NCBI RefSeq assembly: GCF_003052515.2
Contig: NZ_QARE02000012.1
Location: 114,343-178,342, forward strand
DNA: 64,000 bases
Direction of reading: 5' to 3'
From: Pseudomonas sp. RIT409
GTDB taxonomy: Bacteria; Pseudomonadota; Gammaproteobacteria; Pseudomonadales; Pseudomonadaceae
Shown here: in pieces, positions 46,103-55,137 of the stretch
How the letters are laid out: the number at the start of each line of letters is the position of its first letter
Numbering within the stretch: the stretch's first letter is position 1
Notes under the pieces: model-generated
Database searches by the model: none
Seen by the model: only the letters and a program-made list of their open reading frames with translations
What the model was told of the DNA's origin: nothing
Made by a program: the position numbers and the translations under genes

Positions 46103-47446
46103 TCAGCGAACCAGGCAGGGCTGCTTGTTGTTGAATTGCCAGTTGGGGATCAGGCACTGCATTGCCACGCTGTCGTCCCGGGCGCCCAGCCCCATGCTTT
46201 TGTACAGCGCGTGGGCCTTGTGCACCTGATCCAGATCGATCTCGATCCCCAGTCCCGGCTTTTCCGGCACCTTGATGTGGCCGCCGATGATCTGCAGCGG
46301 TGCCTTGGTCAGGCGCTGGCCGTCCTGCCAGATCCAATGGGTGTCGATGGCGGTGATCTGGCCCGGCGCAGCGGCCGCGGCATGGGTGAACATGGCCAGC
46401 GAGATATCGAAGTGGTTGTTCGAATGCGAGCCCCAGGTCAGGCCCAACTCGTTGCACATCTGCGCCACCCGCACCGAACCCTGGAGGGTCCAGAAGTGCG
46501 GATCGGCCAACGGAATGTCCACCGATTGCAACTGGATGGCATGGCCCATTTCCCGCCAGTCGGTGGCGATCATGTTGGTCGCGGTGCGCAGCCCGGTGGC
46601 GCGACGGAATTCGGCCATCACCTCACGGCCTGAGTAACCGTTTTCCGCGCCGCAGGGGTCTTCTGCATACGCCAGCACGCGGTGCTGATCGCGGCAAAGA
46701 CGAATCGCTTCTTTCAACGACCACGCGCCGTTGGGGTCAAGGGTGATGCGTGCCTCTGGAAAACGCTCGGCCAGAGCCGTCACGGCCTCGATCTCGGCGT
46801 CTCCACTGAGCACCCCGCCTTTGAGTTTGAAATCCTCGAAGCCGTAACGCTCGAACGCAGCTTCGGCCAGGCGCACTACGCGCTCGGATGTCAGGGCCTC
46901 CTCGTGACGGAAGCGGAACCAATCATTGTCGGCCTCTTCTTCGGTGCGGTAGGGCAGGTTGGTTTTCTTCTGGTCGCCGACATAGAACAGGTACCCGAGC
47001 ATTTTCACTTCGTCACGCTGCTGGCCTTCGCCGAGCAGGGCGGCCACAGGCACGTCCAGATGCTGCCCGAGCAAATCGAGCACGGCAGCCTCGATGCCGG
47101 TCACCGCGTGAATGGTGATGCGCAGGTCAAAGGTTTGCAGGCCGCGGCCGCCGGCGTCTCGCTCGCCGAAAGTCCGGCGCACCTGGTTGAGTATCTTCTG
47201 GTAGTTGCCCAGGGTGTTGCCGACCACCAGCGAGCGGGCATCTTCGAGGGTCTGGCGGATTTTTTCGCCGCCGGGAATTTCCCCGACACCGGTGTGGCCG
47301 GCGTTGTCTTTCAAAATGACGATGTTACGGGTGAAGTAGGGCCCGTGCGCGCCGCTCAGGTTGAGCAGCATGTCGTCGTGACCCGCCACGGGGATGACCT
47401 GCATCTCGGTAATGACGGGTGTGCTGCCGGTAGGGTGTAAGGACAT
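46103..47446 (-). CDS. gudD: Glucarate dehydratase
   Basis: 447-residue enolase-superfamily enzyme that dehydrates D-glucarate (and often idarate) to 5-keto-4-deoxy-glucarate. Catalytic Lys207 in FKLKGG, metal ligands Asp237 (LDPNGAW), Glu262 (YAEDPCG) and Asn291 (TATNMI), and the second catalytic base His341 (GSHSNNHFD) are all in place with spacing like Pseudomonas putida GudD. Preceded by AAGGATC. Co-directional with a transporter gene 65 bases upstream, forming a glucarate uptake-and-use operon. The next enzyme (KdgD-type) is not in the window. Confidence 0.97.
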   Translation of the reverse strand: MSLHPTGSTPVITEMQVIPVAGHDDMLLNLSGAHGPYFTRNIVILKDNAGHTGVGEIPGGEKIRQTLEDARSLVVGNTLGNYQKILNQVRRTFGERDAGGRGLQTFDLRITIHAVTGIEAAVLDLLGQHLDVPVAALLGEGQQRDEVKMLGYLFYVGDQKKTNLPYRTEEEADNDWFRFRHEEALTSERVVRLAEAAFERYGFEDFKLKGGVLSGDAEIEAVTALAERFPEARITLDPNGAWSLKEAIRLCRDQHRVLAYAEDPCGAENGYSGREVMAEFRRATGLRTATNMIATDWREMGHAIQLQSVDIPLADPHFWTLQGSVRVAQMCNELGLTWGSHSNNHFDISLAMFTHAAAAAPGQITAIDTHWIWQDGQRLTKAPLQIIGGHIKVPEKPGLGIEIDLDQVHKAHALYKSMGLGARDDSVAMQCLIPNWQFNNKQPCLVR

Positions 47447-47511
47447 GACTCGATCCTTGTATAGGCGAGGCGCCGCCAGGCGGCACCGTGGGTCGGTAAA
47501 AAGGTGATGGC

Positions 47512-48861
47512 TCAGGAATGGCTATGCGTGACGTCAGCGCTGGCCAGCGGCTCGCCACCCGGCTTGCGGGTAGTGCGCACCGTGAACACCAGGATCGCGG
47601 CGATGATCGAGGTCGCGGTCAGCCCATACAGGCCGCCTTGAATCGAACCGGTCTGTTGTTCGAGAAGGCCGAAAGCGGTTGGGGCGACGAAACCGCCCAG
47701 GTTGCCCAGTGAGTTGATCAGGGCAATCACCCCCGCCGCGATACGGGCGTCCAGATAGCCCTGGGGAATCGGCCAGAACAGCGACGACGCCGATTTGAAT
47801 CCCAGCGCGGCAAAGCAGATGGCGATGAAAGCGAACACCGGCCCTCCCGTCGTGGACATGAACATGCCCGCCGCTGCAATGAGCAAGGCGCAAGCCACCC
47901 AGGCTTGCTGGTGCTTCCACTTGGCGGAGAGCGAGGCGAACCCGTACATGGCGACGATGGCAATGAACCAGGGGATCGAGTTGAACAGGCCAACCTGGAA
48001 GTCGCTCAGATCGCCCATCTTCTTGATGATGCTCGGTAACCAGAACGTCGCGGCATAGATCGTCAATTGGATGAAAAAGTACATCAGGCAAAACAGGATG
48101 ATCTGCGGGTCCTTGAGCAACTGACCCATGGACAGCTTCACCGGACTGGCCGCTTCACGCGCGCGCTGCTCGTCGTCGATGGCCGTGGTCAGCGCGTCCT
48201 TTTCTGCCTGCGTCAACCAGTTGGCGTCTTGCGGCCGGGAATCCAGCCAGAACCAGACGAAGAAACACAGGCCCACCGAGAACATCCCCTCGATGAAGTA
48301 CATCCATTGCCAGCCGTGCATGCCCAAGCCCTCGATCTGCAACAGCAGGCCGGAGAGGGGGCCGGAGATCAGCGACGCGAAGGCCGAACCGCTGAGGAAG
48401 ATCGCGATCGCCTTCCCACGTTCGACGCCCGGCAGCCAGCGAGTGAAGTAATAGATCACGCCGGGGAAGAAACCGGCTTCTGCCACCCCGAGCAGGAACC
48501 GCAGGATATAAAAGTGGGTTTCGTTCTGGATAAAGGCCATCGCGGCGGCGACCAGCCCCCAGGTGAACATGATCCGGGTCAGCCAGAGACGCGCGCCGAC
48601 TTTTTGCATGAGGATATTGGAGGGGACTTCGAACAACGCATAAGCGATGAAGAACAGCCCGGCGCCGAAGCCGTAGGCGGATGCGCCGATGCCCAGGTCA
48701 TGTTCCATGTGGCTACGCACGAAACCGATGTTGACCCGGTCGATGTAGTTGACGATGAACATGATGACGAACAGCGGCAGCACATGGCGCTTGACTTTGG
48801 AGACGGCCGTCTGGAGGACGGAGGGCTCGGCATCATCCAGCGGGGATGAGGATGTGTTCAC
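47512..48861 (-). CDS. gudP: MFS glucarate/galactarate transporter (ACS family)
   Basis: 449 residues from the GTG at 48861, chosen because GGGAG lies 8 bases upstream; a GTG five codons earlier has no such site. Twelve membrane helices. The anion:cation symporter signature is visible: NYIDRVNIGF, GAGLFFIAYALFEVPSNILMQKVGAR, GVAEAGFFPGVIYY and WLPGVERGKAIA. Operon with gudD makes D-glucarate or a related aldarate the likely substrate. Its divergent partner is the FadR-type regulator. Confidence 0.92.
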   Translation of the reverse strand: MNTSSSPLDDAEPSVLQTAVSKVKRHVLPLFVIMFIVNYIDRVNIGFVRSHMEHDLGIGASAYGFGAGLFFIAYALFEVPSNILMQKVGARLWLTRIMFTWGLVAAAMAFIQNETHFYILRFLLGVAEAGFFPGVIYYFTRWLPGVERGKAIAIFLSGSAFASLISGPLSGLLLQIEGLGMHGWQWMYFIEGMFSVGLCFFVWFWLDSRPQDANWLTQAEKDALTTAIDDEQRAREAASPVKLSMGQLLKDPQIILFCLMYFFIQLTIYAATFWLPSIIKKMGDLSDFQVGLFNSIPWFIAIVAMYGFASLSAKWKHQQAWVACALLIAAAGMFMSTTGGPVFAFIAICFAALGFKSASSLFWPIPQGYLDARIAAGVIALINSLGNLGGFVAPTAFGLLEQQTGSIQGGLYGLTATSIIAAILVFTVRTTRKPGGEPLASADVTHSHS

Positions 48862-48967
48862 TGGCGTAACTCCCACTCATTATTGTTATGCGGGTTGTCG
48901 TGCAGGGCAGGGTGAGGCCCTGTTGCCAGTCATCATACAAGTAAAAGTACCGGCTGCAAGGCGAATT

Positions 48968-48995
48968 TGCTGGTCATTCTGCAAGTTGACCAGCA
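48968..48995. promoter_or_regulatory. Inverted repeat in the gudP promoter region
   Basis: TGCTGGTCA and TGACCAGCA form a perfect 9-bp inverted repeat with a 10-base spacer in the gudP/regulator intergenic region. The symmetric design suits a dimeric regulator. Confidence 0.5.
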
Positions 48996-49006
48996 GACTA
49001 AGTCGG

Positions 49007-49019
49007 CTTGTATGACAAG
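49007..49019. promoter_or_regulatory. FadR-type operator in the gudP control region
   Basis: CTTGTATGACAAG is a perfect 5-bp inverted repeat around ATG and matches the FadR-subfamily consensus TNGTNNNACNA exactly. A degenerate copy in opposite orientation (TCATACAAG, 48933-48941) lies 74 bases away. The divergent regulator is the probable binder. Confidence 0.7.
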
Positions 49020-49188
49020 TTGAACGACCACTGATGGCGCGTTACAAGCCCGGTACCGGCAGGGCTGCGTGGAGGTCTCGTTCAGCCATCGGAAGCCGAT
49101 TACCCGAATTCCAGGCACGCTTTTTTCAGCAAAACAGACAAGTATTCACGCGTTGCAAAACGATCTTCGACAGCCAGGACCGCCGCCC

Positions 49189-49902
49189 ATGCCAACACCT
49201 GCCCGACTTCCGAAACTCCGGCGACAGCACAGCCTGGCCACCGATCTGGTGACCGACCTGAGTCAGCGGATCCTTTCCGGGCATATCGCCGCAGGCGAAA
49301 AATTGCCCTCGGAACACGAGATGGTTCGCGAGCACGGCGTCAGCCGTACGGTGGTGCGTGAAGCGATCTTCAAATTGCAGGCGTCAGGATTGGTGGAAAC
49401 CCATCAGGGCAAGGGCACCTTCGTTCTGCCACGGTCCGCGTCCGGCGGCCTGCACCTGAAGGTCGAAACCGTGTTTACCGTGCGCCACATCATCGAGCTG
49501 CGGATGGGGCTGGAGACCCAGGCCGTGGCACTGGCCGCTCAACGACGCACGCCTGACCACCTCGCTGCAATGCGACAGGCCCTGGATGACTACCAGGATT
49601 TGCTGGCCAAGGAAGACAGTTGCGTGGAGGCGGACCGTCGTTTTCACTTACTGATCGCCGAGGCGACGGGCAATCCTTACTTTCTCGACATCCTGCAGAA
49701 CCTGGGACAGGCCATCATTCCGCGCAGCGGTATCGGCTCCAGCGAGCGGGCAGGCACTCGGCTGACCCACCATGCGTACCTGGCGAACCTGGAGCACGAA
49801 GCGATTCTCGCCGCGATCGGCCGCCAGGACCCGGACGCCGCCCGCGCCGCCATGTGGACGCACCTGAGCAACAGCCGCGAGCGCCTGGCCCCGGCGGATT
49901 AA
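49189..49902 (+). CDS. FadR-subfamily GntR regulator of the glucarate operon
   Basis: 237 residues from the ATG at 49189 (AGGA upstream); an upstream GTG adds 40 residues of unlikely sequence. The winged helix includes LATDLVTDLSQRILSGHIAAGEKLPSEHEMVREHGVSRTVVREAIFKLQASGLVETHQGKGTFV (about residues 15-80). The all-helical FCD effector domain follows, with its metal-binding residues in DRRFHLLIAEATGNPYF and HEAILAAI. Divergent from gudP with a FadR-type operator between them; it probably represses the operon until glucarate or a breakdown product binds. Confidence 0.92.
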   Translation: MPTPARLPKLRRQHSLATDLVTDLSQRILSGHIAAGEKLPSEHEMVREHGVSRTVVREAIFKLQASGLVETHQGKGTFVLPRSASGGLHLKVETVFTVRHIIELRMGLETQAVALAAQRRTPDHLAAMRQALDDYQDLLAKEDSCVEADRRFHLLIAEATGNPYFLDILQNLGQAIIPRSGIGSSERAGTRLTHHAYLANLEHEAILAAIGRQDPDAARAAMWTHLSNSRERLAPAD

Positions 49903-49929
49903 CCAGCGGGCCTAGTGGGGCATGCACGG

Positions 49930-51075
49930 TTAACGGGTGCTCTCCAATACCCCCATCAACACCCCCATCTGCCAATCGAAATAGGGATTGAACGTCAGCC
50001 TTGCGAAAACTTTCCCCGGTTCGCGATGCCCCCAGTCCGAATACCAGACCGGTTCTCCATCCAGGCATTTCTGCATGGCAGCGGCTTCTTGGCCATTCCA
50101 ACAGATGCGCTGGCTGCCGTCCTTGCCGTAGAGCGGATCTTGCGGTGAAAACATCAGCCCCATGTGCGAGAACTGGGCGATCCGGTAGGCCGGGAGGTCG
50201 TCGGTGCGCACCTTGACCCGCGGGGTGCGGGCGGTCATGGCTGGGGAAGCGCCATACCAGATCAACCGACTGGCCGGATGGCTGAACCGGGTGTTGAAGC
50301 TGTCCAGTACATAGGCGGTGTCCAGCACGGAGTCGTGTTGGGTGATGGCCACGAACACCGGCTTCTCATAGTGGCGAGTTTCCAAACGTTCCTGGGCGAG
50401 CAGCGCACTGCGGTAGAACTGTGCAAAGCCGTTGGTGGGCACGTTCAGGTAGCGGACCGGTGTCTGCATCGGGCGGTTACCGTCGCTCGGGCTGGCCAGC
50501 CAGGGACGGAACCAGCCGATGTATTGGGTCAGCCAGGCGTAGGTGTTGGCAGGGCGGAACGCGGGAGAGAACAGCACCAGGCCGGCGATGTCCGAGCGGT
50601 CGTAGGCGTAATCCAGCACCAGGTTGGCCCCGGTCGAAAAACCACCCAGGTACACCGTCGACACCTCGCGCTGCAGGGCGGCGGTCTGTTCGCGGACCAC
50701 CTGCTGCCACTGTTCGAGCGTCACATCGAGCATGTCCGACGGCTTGCTGCCGTGTCCCGGCAGCAGCACCGTACGCACCAGGAAGCCCTGATCGGCCAGC
50801 GCCTGGCCCACATCATGGAAGGACCAAGGCGAATCCCCCAGCCCATGCACCAACAGTATCCCGCGTTTGGCCACGCCATTCGGTCGCCACTCTTGGGGTG
50901 CATTCCATTCCAGTTCTGCCCCATGGTCGCGGGTCTGGAAGTCACGGTGCTGTTGGAGCCAGGCGACGGTTTGCTGGCGATACTCGGCGAAGCTCGCTTG
51001 GCCTAGGGGCACGTCATTGGACGCACAGGCGTGCAAAGCCAGGAACGAGAGAAGGGCGAGGGCGTGTCTGGGCAA
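49930..51075 (-). CDS. Alpha/beta-hydrolase lipoprotein (carboxylesterase-like)
   Basis: 381 residues, TTG start (no other in-frame start before the upstream stop). The N-terminus has a signal peptide with a lipobox LHAC (Cys17). The hydrolase core has the oxyanion segment LLVHGLGDSPWSF, the nucleophile elbow GGFSTGANL with Ser, an acid likely in ITQHDSVLD, and His in FSHMG. Probably an envelope-bound esterase or lysophospholipase-like enzyme acting on small esters. It converges with the regulator gene, ending 28 bases from it. Confidence 0.8.
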   Translation of the reverse strand: MPRHALALLSFLALHACASNDVPLGQASFAEYRQQTVAWLQQHRDFQTRDHGAELEWNAPQEWRPNGVAKRGILLVHGLGDSPWSFHDVGQALADQGFLVRTVLLPGHGSKPSDMLDVTLEQWQQVVREQTAALQREVSTVYLGGFSTGANLVLDYAYDRSDIAGLVLFSPAFRPANTYAWLTQYIGWFRPWLASPSDGNRPMQTPVRYLNVPTNGFAQFYRSALLAQERLETRHYEKPVFVAITQHDSVLDTAYVLDSFNTRFSHPASRLIWYGASPAMTARTPRVKVRTDDLPAYRIAQFSHMGLMFSPQDPLYGKDGSQRICWNGQEAAAMQKCLDGEPVWYSDWGHREPGKVFARLTFNPYFDWQMGVLMGVLESTR

Positions 51076-51260
51076 GATGGCGTGATCTCATTGCAATTTC
51101 AGTGCTCTCCCTGCACTGTGCCATGACCTGGGCCCGGCAGGTAGCTTAACTGCCCGCAGACGTGTCGGAACCCGGTGTCCCCCTCAGGCAGACCCTGTGA
51201 ATCAAGACCACGCCATGACTCAGACGCATCTTCAATCCCTGTATCGTCCGGACATCGCTC

Positions 51261-52346
51261 ATGTTCGCCCTTGATCATGCCTTGGCCCAGGACATCGTCG
51301 ACCGAGCGATGGCCATCCTGCCGTGCAACGTGAACGTGATGGATTACCTGGGCATCATCATCGGCAGCGGCGAGGCCGAGCGTCTGTACACGCGGCATGA
51401 AGGCGCGCAATTGGTGTTGGCCAATCGCCGGGTGGTGGAGATCGATTCCCATACCGCCAAGCGACTGAGCGGTGTGCGGCCGGGCGTCAACCTGCCGCTG
51501 ATGCTGGACCGGCAACTGGTGGGCGTGCTGGGCATTACCGGTGAACCGGACCAGGTGCGGGTCTATGCCGAGCTGGTGAAGATGACCGCGGAAATGTTGA
51601 TGGAGCATCGGCGCCAGCAGGCCGATCAGCAATGGCGACATCAGCGCAGTGAGGACCTGCTGGCGCGTCTTTTACTGGGCGACAACCCGGGGCATCTGAT
51701 CGATGAAGCGGAGCAATTGGGGTTGCAACCTCATTTGACTCGCCAGGCCGTGGTGATCGAACTGCCTGACGGTGCCGGGTACGCCGGTCAATTGGCCGCT
51801 TGGCTGAATGGGCGTTACGCCAACAGTTGGTGCGTCTCTTGTGAACCCCAGCGCGTGCATTGGTGCAGGGCGGCAGGTAAAGACCGTGAGGACGCCTTGC
51901 TGCTCGAGCAGTTCGACGAGCAGGGCTGGCCGGTGGTGCGCATGGCGACGGCAGAGCCTTCTGCCGATTTGAGCGAGTTGCGCCATGCCTGTGCAGCCGC
52001 GCGGGACCTGCTGGAATACGCCCGCGTCGCACAACCTCAACAACGTCTGTTGCGGCTGGCCAGCCACCGTCTGGCGGTGCTGTTCTGGCGCCATCGTCAC
52101 GATTGGCTGGCCGAGGGGGTGGCCGAACCCTTGAAGGGGCTGCAAGGCCATGCTCAATTGCTGGATACACTGCGTGCCTGGTTCGATTACAGCGGGGAAA
52201 GCCAGGCCTGTGCCGACGCCTTGGGGATTCACCGCAACAGCCTGCGCTACCGTCTGGAAAAAATTGCCGAGCTCAGCGGCTGTAACCCTTACCGCACCGA
52301 TGAGTTGCTGCGTCTGTACGTCGGCATGCAGATGATGCCTCGCTAG
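51261..52346 (+). CDS. cdaR: CdaR/SdaR-type sugar diacid regulator
   Basis: 361 residues. The N-terminal diacid-recognition domain (about 1-135) shows DYLGIIIGSGEAERLYTRHEGA and GVRPGVNLPLMLDRQLVGVLGITG. The C-terminus carries the PucR-type helix-turn-helix: LLDTLRAWFDYSGESQACADALGIHRNSLRYRLEKI then YRTDELLRLYVG. In Escherichia coli CdaR activates glucarate and galactarate genes in response to diacid or glycerate. In this window glucarate genes lie 4 kb away, but they also have a FadR-type regulator. No glycerate kinase gene follows, unlike many Pseudomonas. Confidence 0.88.
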   Translation: MFALDHALAQDIVDRAMAILPCNVNVMDYLGIIIGSGEAERLYTRHEGAQLVLANRRVVEIDSHTAKRLSGVRPGVNLPLMLDRQLVGVLGITGEPDQVRVYAELVKMTAEMLMEHRRQQADQQWRHQRSEDLLARLLLGDNPGHLIDEAEQLGLQPHLTRQAVVIELPDGAGYAGQLAAWLNGRYANSWCVSCEPQRVHWCRAAGKDREDALLLEQFDEQGWPVVRMATAEPSADLSELRHACAAARDLLEYARVAQPQQRLLRLASHRLAVLFWRHRHDWLAEGVAEPLKGLQGHAQLLDTLRAWFDYSGESQACADALGIHRNSLRYRLEKIAELSGCNPYRTDELLRLYVGMQMMPR

Positions 52347-52366
52347 CGTCAGCTCGGGCTTGCCGC

Positions 52367-53317
52367 TCAGGCCGCTGCAGGCTTGTCGACGAGCGCCGGT
52401 TCCCCTTCGGCCTCGCGCCAGGCATCCAGTCCACCCACCAGGGCCTTGCCACGGGTCAACCCCCGAGCACGCAGCCTTTCCGCCAGTAACGCCGCGGAAA
52501 GCTCGTTGGGGCAGGCGCAGTAGAACACCATGTCGACATCGGTCAGTTGTTCGACCCACGGGTCCAGCGGCTCTTCCAGGCTGATGGAAATCGCGCCAGG
52601 GATGCCGTCCACCACGTGGGTGTGGAAGGTAGGGCGCACATCGATGATGACCGGCGGCTCGTCTGTGTCGCGCAACGCTAACAGTTGCGGCACGGTGATG
52701 CGCGGGATTTTGGCCGTGCGCCGGGCCAGCCGACGACGCTTCCAGTACTTCCAGCCGATGAACAGGCCCAACGCGAGCAGCACGCCGCCAATGGCCACGG
52801 GCAGGTAGCCGGTCAGCCAACTCAGCACAGGAATGATGGCATCGGTGAAGAGCATGCCGAGCAGCAACGCGGACCCGGCCCAGATGAACGAGCCGGCCAG
52901 CGAATAGCGCATGAACAGCGCGAATGGCGTGGCGTTCATCCCTGCCACGGTGGTGACCAGGGCGCCGGCGCCCGGCAGGAATTTGGACAGCAACATCGCC
53001 CGTGGCCCGACGCGGTCGTAGACGTTGAGGCCTTGACGAATGCAGGTGTCTTGAGAGAGGGAGATCTTGCAGATGGATTTCAGCAGCACGGCGCCGTAGC
53101 GTTTGCCGGCCAGGTACCACAGCGAATCGGCAATCAGGCAGGCGAGCATGGCGATCAGCACGCCGGCGCCCAGCAGCGGTTTGCTTTGCATCGCCAGCGC
53201 ACCGGTGACGATCAGGGTCGGATAGGCCGGCACCGGCAGGCCGATCTGCTCCAGCAATACGTTGACGAAGACCAATAGCAGGCCGTGGCTTTCATTCAAT
53301 TGCTGCAGTTCGTTCAT
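52367..53317 (-). CDS. DedA-family membrane protein fused to a rhodanese domain
   Basis: 316 residues from the ATG at 53317. The first ~200 are DedA/VTT: amphipathic N-terminus, EQIGLPVPAYPTLIVTGALA (re-entrant loop), FLPGAGALVTTVAGMNATPFALF (second loop motif with FxRFLPG-like sequence, here SKFLPGAG). A basic stretch (KYWKRRRLARRTAK) leads to a rhodanese domain (about 215-310) with the loop FYCACPNELSAALLA, in which the first Cys sits at the active-site position. DedA proteins act in lipid flipping and membrane homeostasis; the rhodanese may add thiol or sulphur chemistry at the cytoplasmic face. Confidence 0.9.
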   Translation of the reverse strand: MNELQQLNESHGLLLVFVNVLLEQIGLPVPAYPTLIVTGALAMQSKPLLGAGVLIAMLACLIADSLWYLAGKRYGAVLLKSICKISLSQDTCIRQGLNVYDRVGPRAMLLSKFLPGAGALVTTVAGMNATPFALFMRYSLAGSFIWAGSALLLGMLFTDAIIPVLSWLTGYLPVAIGGVLLALGLFIGWKYWKRRRLARRTAKIPRITVPQLLALRDTDEPPVIIDVRPTFHTHVVDGIPGAISISLEEPLDPWVEQLTDVDMVFYCACPNELSAALLAERLRARGLTRGKALVGGLDAWREAEGEPALVDKPAAA

Positions 53318-53361
53318 GGCGAAGACTCGGATCAACGAACGCCGCCGGGCAGCGTTCGAGG

Positions 53362-53400
53362 CAAAAGGGGCTTCATTAACGTGGACTGAAGCCCCTTTTG
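53362..53400 (-). terminator. Strong terminator after katA
   Basis: CAAAAGGGGCTTCA and TGAAGCCCCTTTTG form a perfect 14-bp stem with an 11-base loop and T-runs on both strands. It ends katA before the DedA gene. Confidence 0.9.
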
Positions 53401-53419
53401 TGTCAACGCCGACGAGGCG

Positions 53420-54859
53420 TTATCCGCCGAGTTTCTCGATCGCGGCGGCGACGCCCGCGCCATACGCCGGGTCGGCCTTGGTGCAGTTGTCGATGTGGCG
53501 TTGCTTGACCAAGGCCGAGGCGCCATTGATGGCACGCGCGGTGTTGTCGAACAGCACCTGCTGTTGTTCGGCCGTCATCAGGCGGAACAGCGCGCGCGGT
53601 TGCGAGTAATAGTCATCGTCGTCTTGGCGGAAGTCCCAGTTGGCAGCCGCGCCATGCAATTGCAGCGGCGGCTCGGAGAAGTCCGGTTGTTCCACCCACG
53701 CCCCCTTGCTGTTCGGCTCGTAACCGATGGTGCCCCCCGCGTTGCTGTTGACCCGCATCTGGCCGTCGCGGTGGTAGCTGTTGACCGGGCACTTGGGCGT
53801 GTTGACCGGAATCTGATGGTGGTTGACCCCCAGCCGGTAGCGCTGGGCATCGCCATAGGAGAAGAGCCGCCCCTGGAGCATCTTGTCCGGGGAGAAGCTG
53901 ATGCCGGGCACCACATTGGCCGGGTTGAACGCCGCCTGTTCGACATCGTGAAAGTAGTTGTCGGGGTTGCGGTTGAGCTCCAGCACGCCGACCTCGATCA
54001 GCGGGTAGTCGGCATGCGGCCAGACCTTGGTCAGGTCGAAGGGGTGGACCCGGTACGTGCTGGCGTCCTGTTCAGGCATGATTTGCACGAACAGTTTCCA
54101 CTGCGGGAATTCGCCTTTTTCGATGGCTTCGTACAGGTCGCGCTGATGGGTTTCGCGATCATCGGCGACCAGGCTCGCTGCTTCCTGGTCGGTCAGGTTT
54201 TCGATGCCTTGCTGGGTTTTGAGGGTGAACTTGACCCAGAACCGTTCGTTGTTCGGGCTGATGAAGCTGAAGGTGTGGCTGCCGAAGCCGTGCATGTGGC
54301 GATAGGACTTGGGCAGGCCGCGATCGCTCATGACCACCGTCACCTGGTGCAACGCTTCAGGCAGTGAGCTCCAGAAATCCCAGTTGTTGTCGGCGCTGCG
54401 CATGTTGGTGCGCGGGTCACGTTTGATCGCGTGGTTCAGATCAGGGAATTTCAGCGGGTCGCGCAGGAAGAACACCGGCGTATTGTTGCCCACCAGGTCC
54501 CAATTGCCTTGTTCGGTGTAGAACTTGACCGCGAAACCGCGGATGTCGCGCTCGGCGTCGGCCGCCCCACGTTCGCCGGCCACGGTGGAGAAGCGGATGA
54601 AGATGTCAGTCTTCTTGCCGATCTCTGAAAACACTTGGGCCTTGGTGTAGCGGGTGATGTCGTGGGTCACGGTGAAGGTGCCGAAGGCGCCCGAACCCTT
54701 GGCATGCATGCGCCGCTCGGGAATCACTTCACGGTCGAAATGCGCCAGCTTTTCCAGCAACCAGACATCTTGCAACATCAGCGGGCCGCGAGGGCCGGCC
54801 GATTGGGAGTTCTGGTTGTCGACGACGGGTGCTCCCGCCACGGTGGTCAGTTTATTCAT
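53420..54859 (-). CDS. katA: Small-subunit haem catalase
   Basis: 479 residues, the usual clade-3 monofunctional catalase length. The distal His52 (RRMHAKGSGAFGTF), the catalytic Asn in LVGNNTPVFFLRDP, and the proximal Tyr in GRLFSYGDAQRYRLG are all present. No signal peptide, so cytoplasmic. N-terminal LTTVAGAPVVDNQN and QDVWLLEKLAHFDREVIPERRMHAKG match Pseudomonas KatA closely. A good ribosome-binding site (CCGGAG) precedes the ATG. It lies downstream of msrA with a terminator and a leader ORF between, so it may be regulated separately or by read-through. Confidence 0.96.
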   Translation of the reverse strand: MNKLTTVAGAPVVDNQNSQSAGPRGPLMLQDVWLLEKLAHFDREVIPERRMHAKGSGAFGTFTVTHDITRYTKAQVFSEIGKKTDIFIRFSTVAGERGAADAERDIRGFAVKFYTEQGNWDLVGNNTPVFFLRDPLKFPDLNHAIKRDPRTNMRSADNNWDFWSSLPEALHQVTVVMSDRGLPKSYRHMHGFGSHTFSFISPNNERFWVKFTLKTQQGIENLTDQEAASLVADDRETHQRDLYEAIEKGEFPQWKLFVQIMPEQDASTYRVHPFDLTKVWPHADYPLIEVGVLELNRNPDNYFHDVEQAAFNPANVVPGISFSPDKMLQGRLFSYGDAQRYRLGVNHHQIPVNTPKCPVNSYHRDGQMRVNSNAGGTIGYEPNSKGAWVEQPDFSEPPLQLHGAAANWDFRQDDDDYYSQPRALFRLMTAEQQQVLFDNTARAINGASALVKQRHIDNCTKADPAYGAGVAAAIEKLGG

Positions 54860-54873
54860 GATCAGGCTCCGGT

Positions 54874-55095
54874 TTAGAGAGGTTCAGTGTCGAGGCATCC
54901 TTCTCGGCTGTATTGGACGCTCGTGCGCCTCTTTTCAGCCCTGCAGGGCCATCCATGACTGCTCTGGGGAGCTGTCACAGGTCGCACAGTCACTGCGGTG
55001 AAGAAACAGCGGGAAGGACTCAACCCAGGCAGGGCCCGATGAGCGTCGTACGGGGCGGGTGTTAGGAAAAAAATGAAGGCTGGAAGATTGTCCAT
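54874..55095 (-). CDS. Possible leader peptide or small protein upstream of katA
   Basis: 73-codon ORF with a near-perfect Shine-Dalgarno (AGGAGGAGCG) 5 bases before its ATG. It ends 14 bases before the katA start. The sequence begins MDNLPAFIFFLTPAPYDA and later has RCFFTAVTVRP; it is not membrane-like and unlike any family I recognise. The ORF directly follows a hairpin with a run of nine U (55111-55137 on this strand), an arrangement that fits transcription attenuation or translational coupling of katA. It may alternatively be just the katA 5' leader. Confidence 0.5.
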   Translation of the reverse strand: MDNLPAFIFFLTPAPYDAHRALPGLSPSRCFFTAVTVRPVTAPQSSHGWPCRAEKRRTSVQYSREGCLDTEPL

Positions 55096-55110
55096 TTCGC
55101 TCCTCCTATC

Positions 55111-55137
55111 AAAAAAAAAGACGCCCCAGAGGGCGTC
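55111..55137 (-). terminator. Rho-independent terminator after msrA / possible katA attenuator
   Basis: On the minus strand GACGCC and GGCGTC pair as a 6-bp GC-rich stem around a small loop and are followed by nine consecutive U. It lies about 65 bases after the msrA stop and 11 bases before the Shine-Dalgarno of the leader ORF. Confidence 0.85.
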
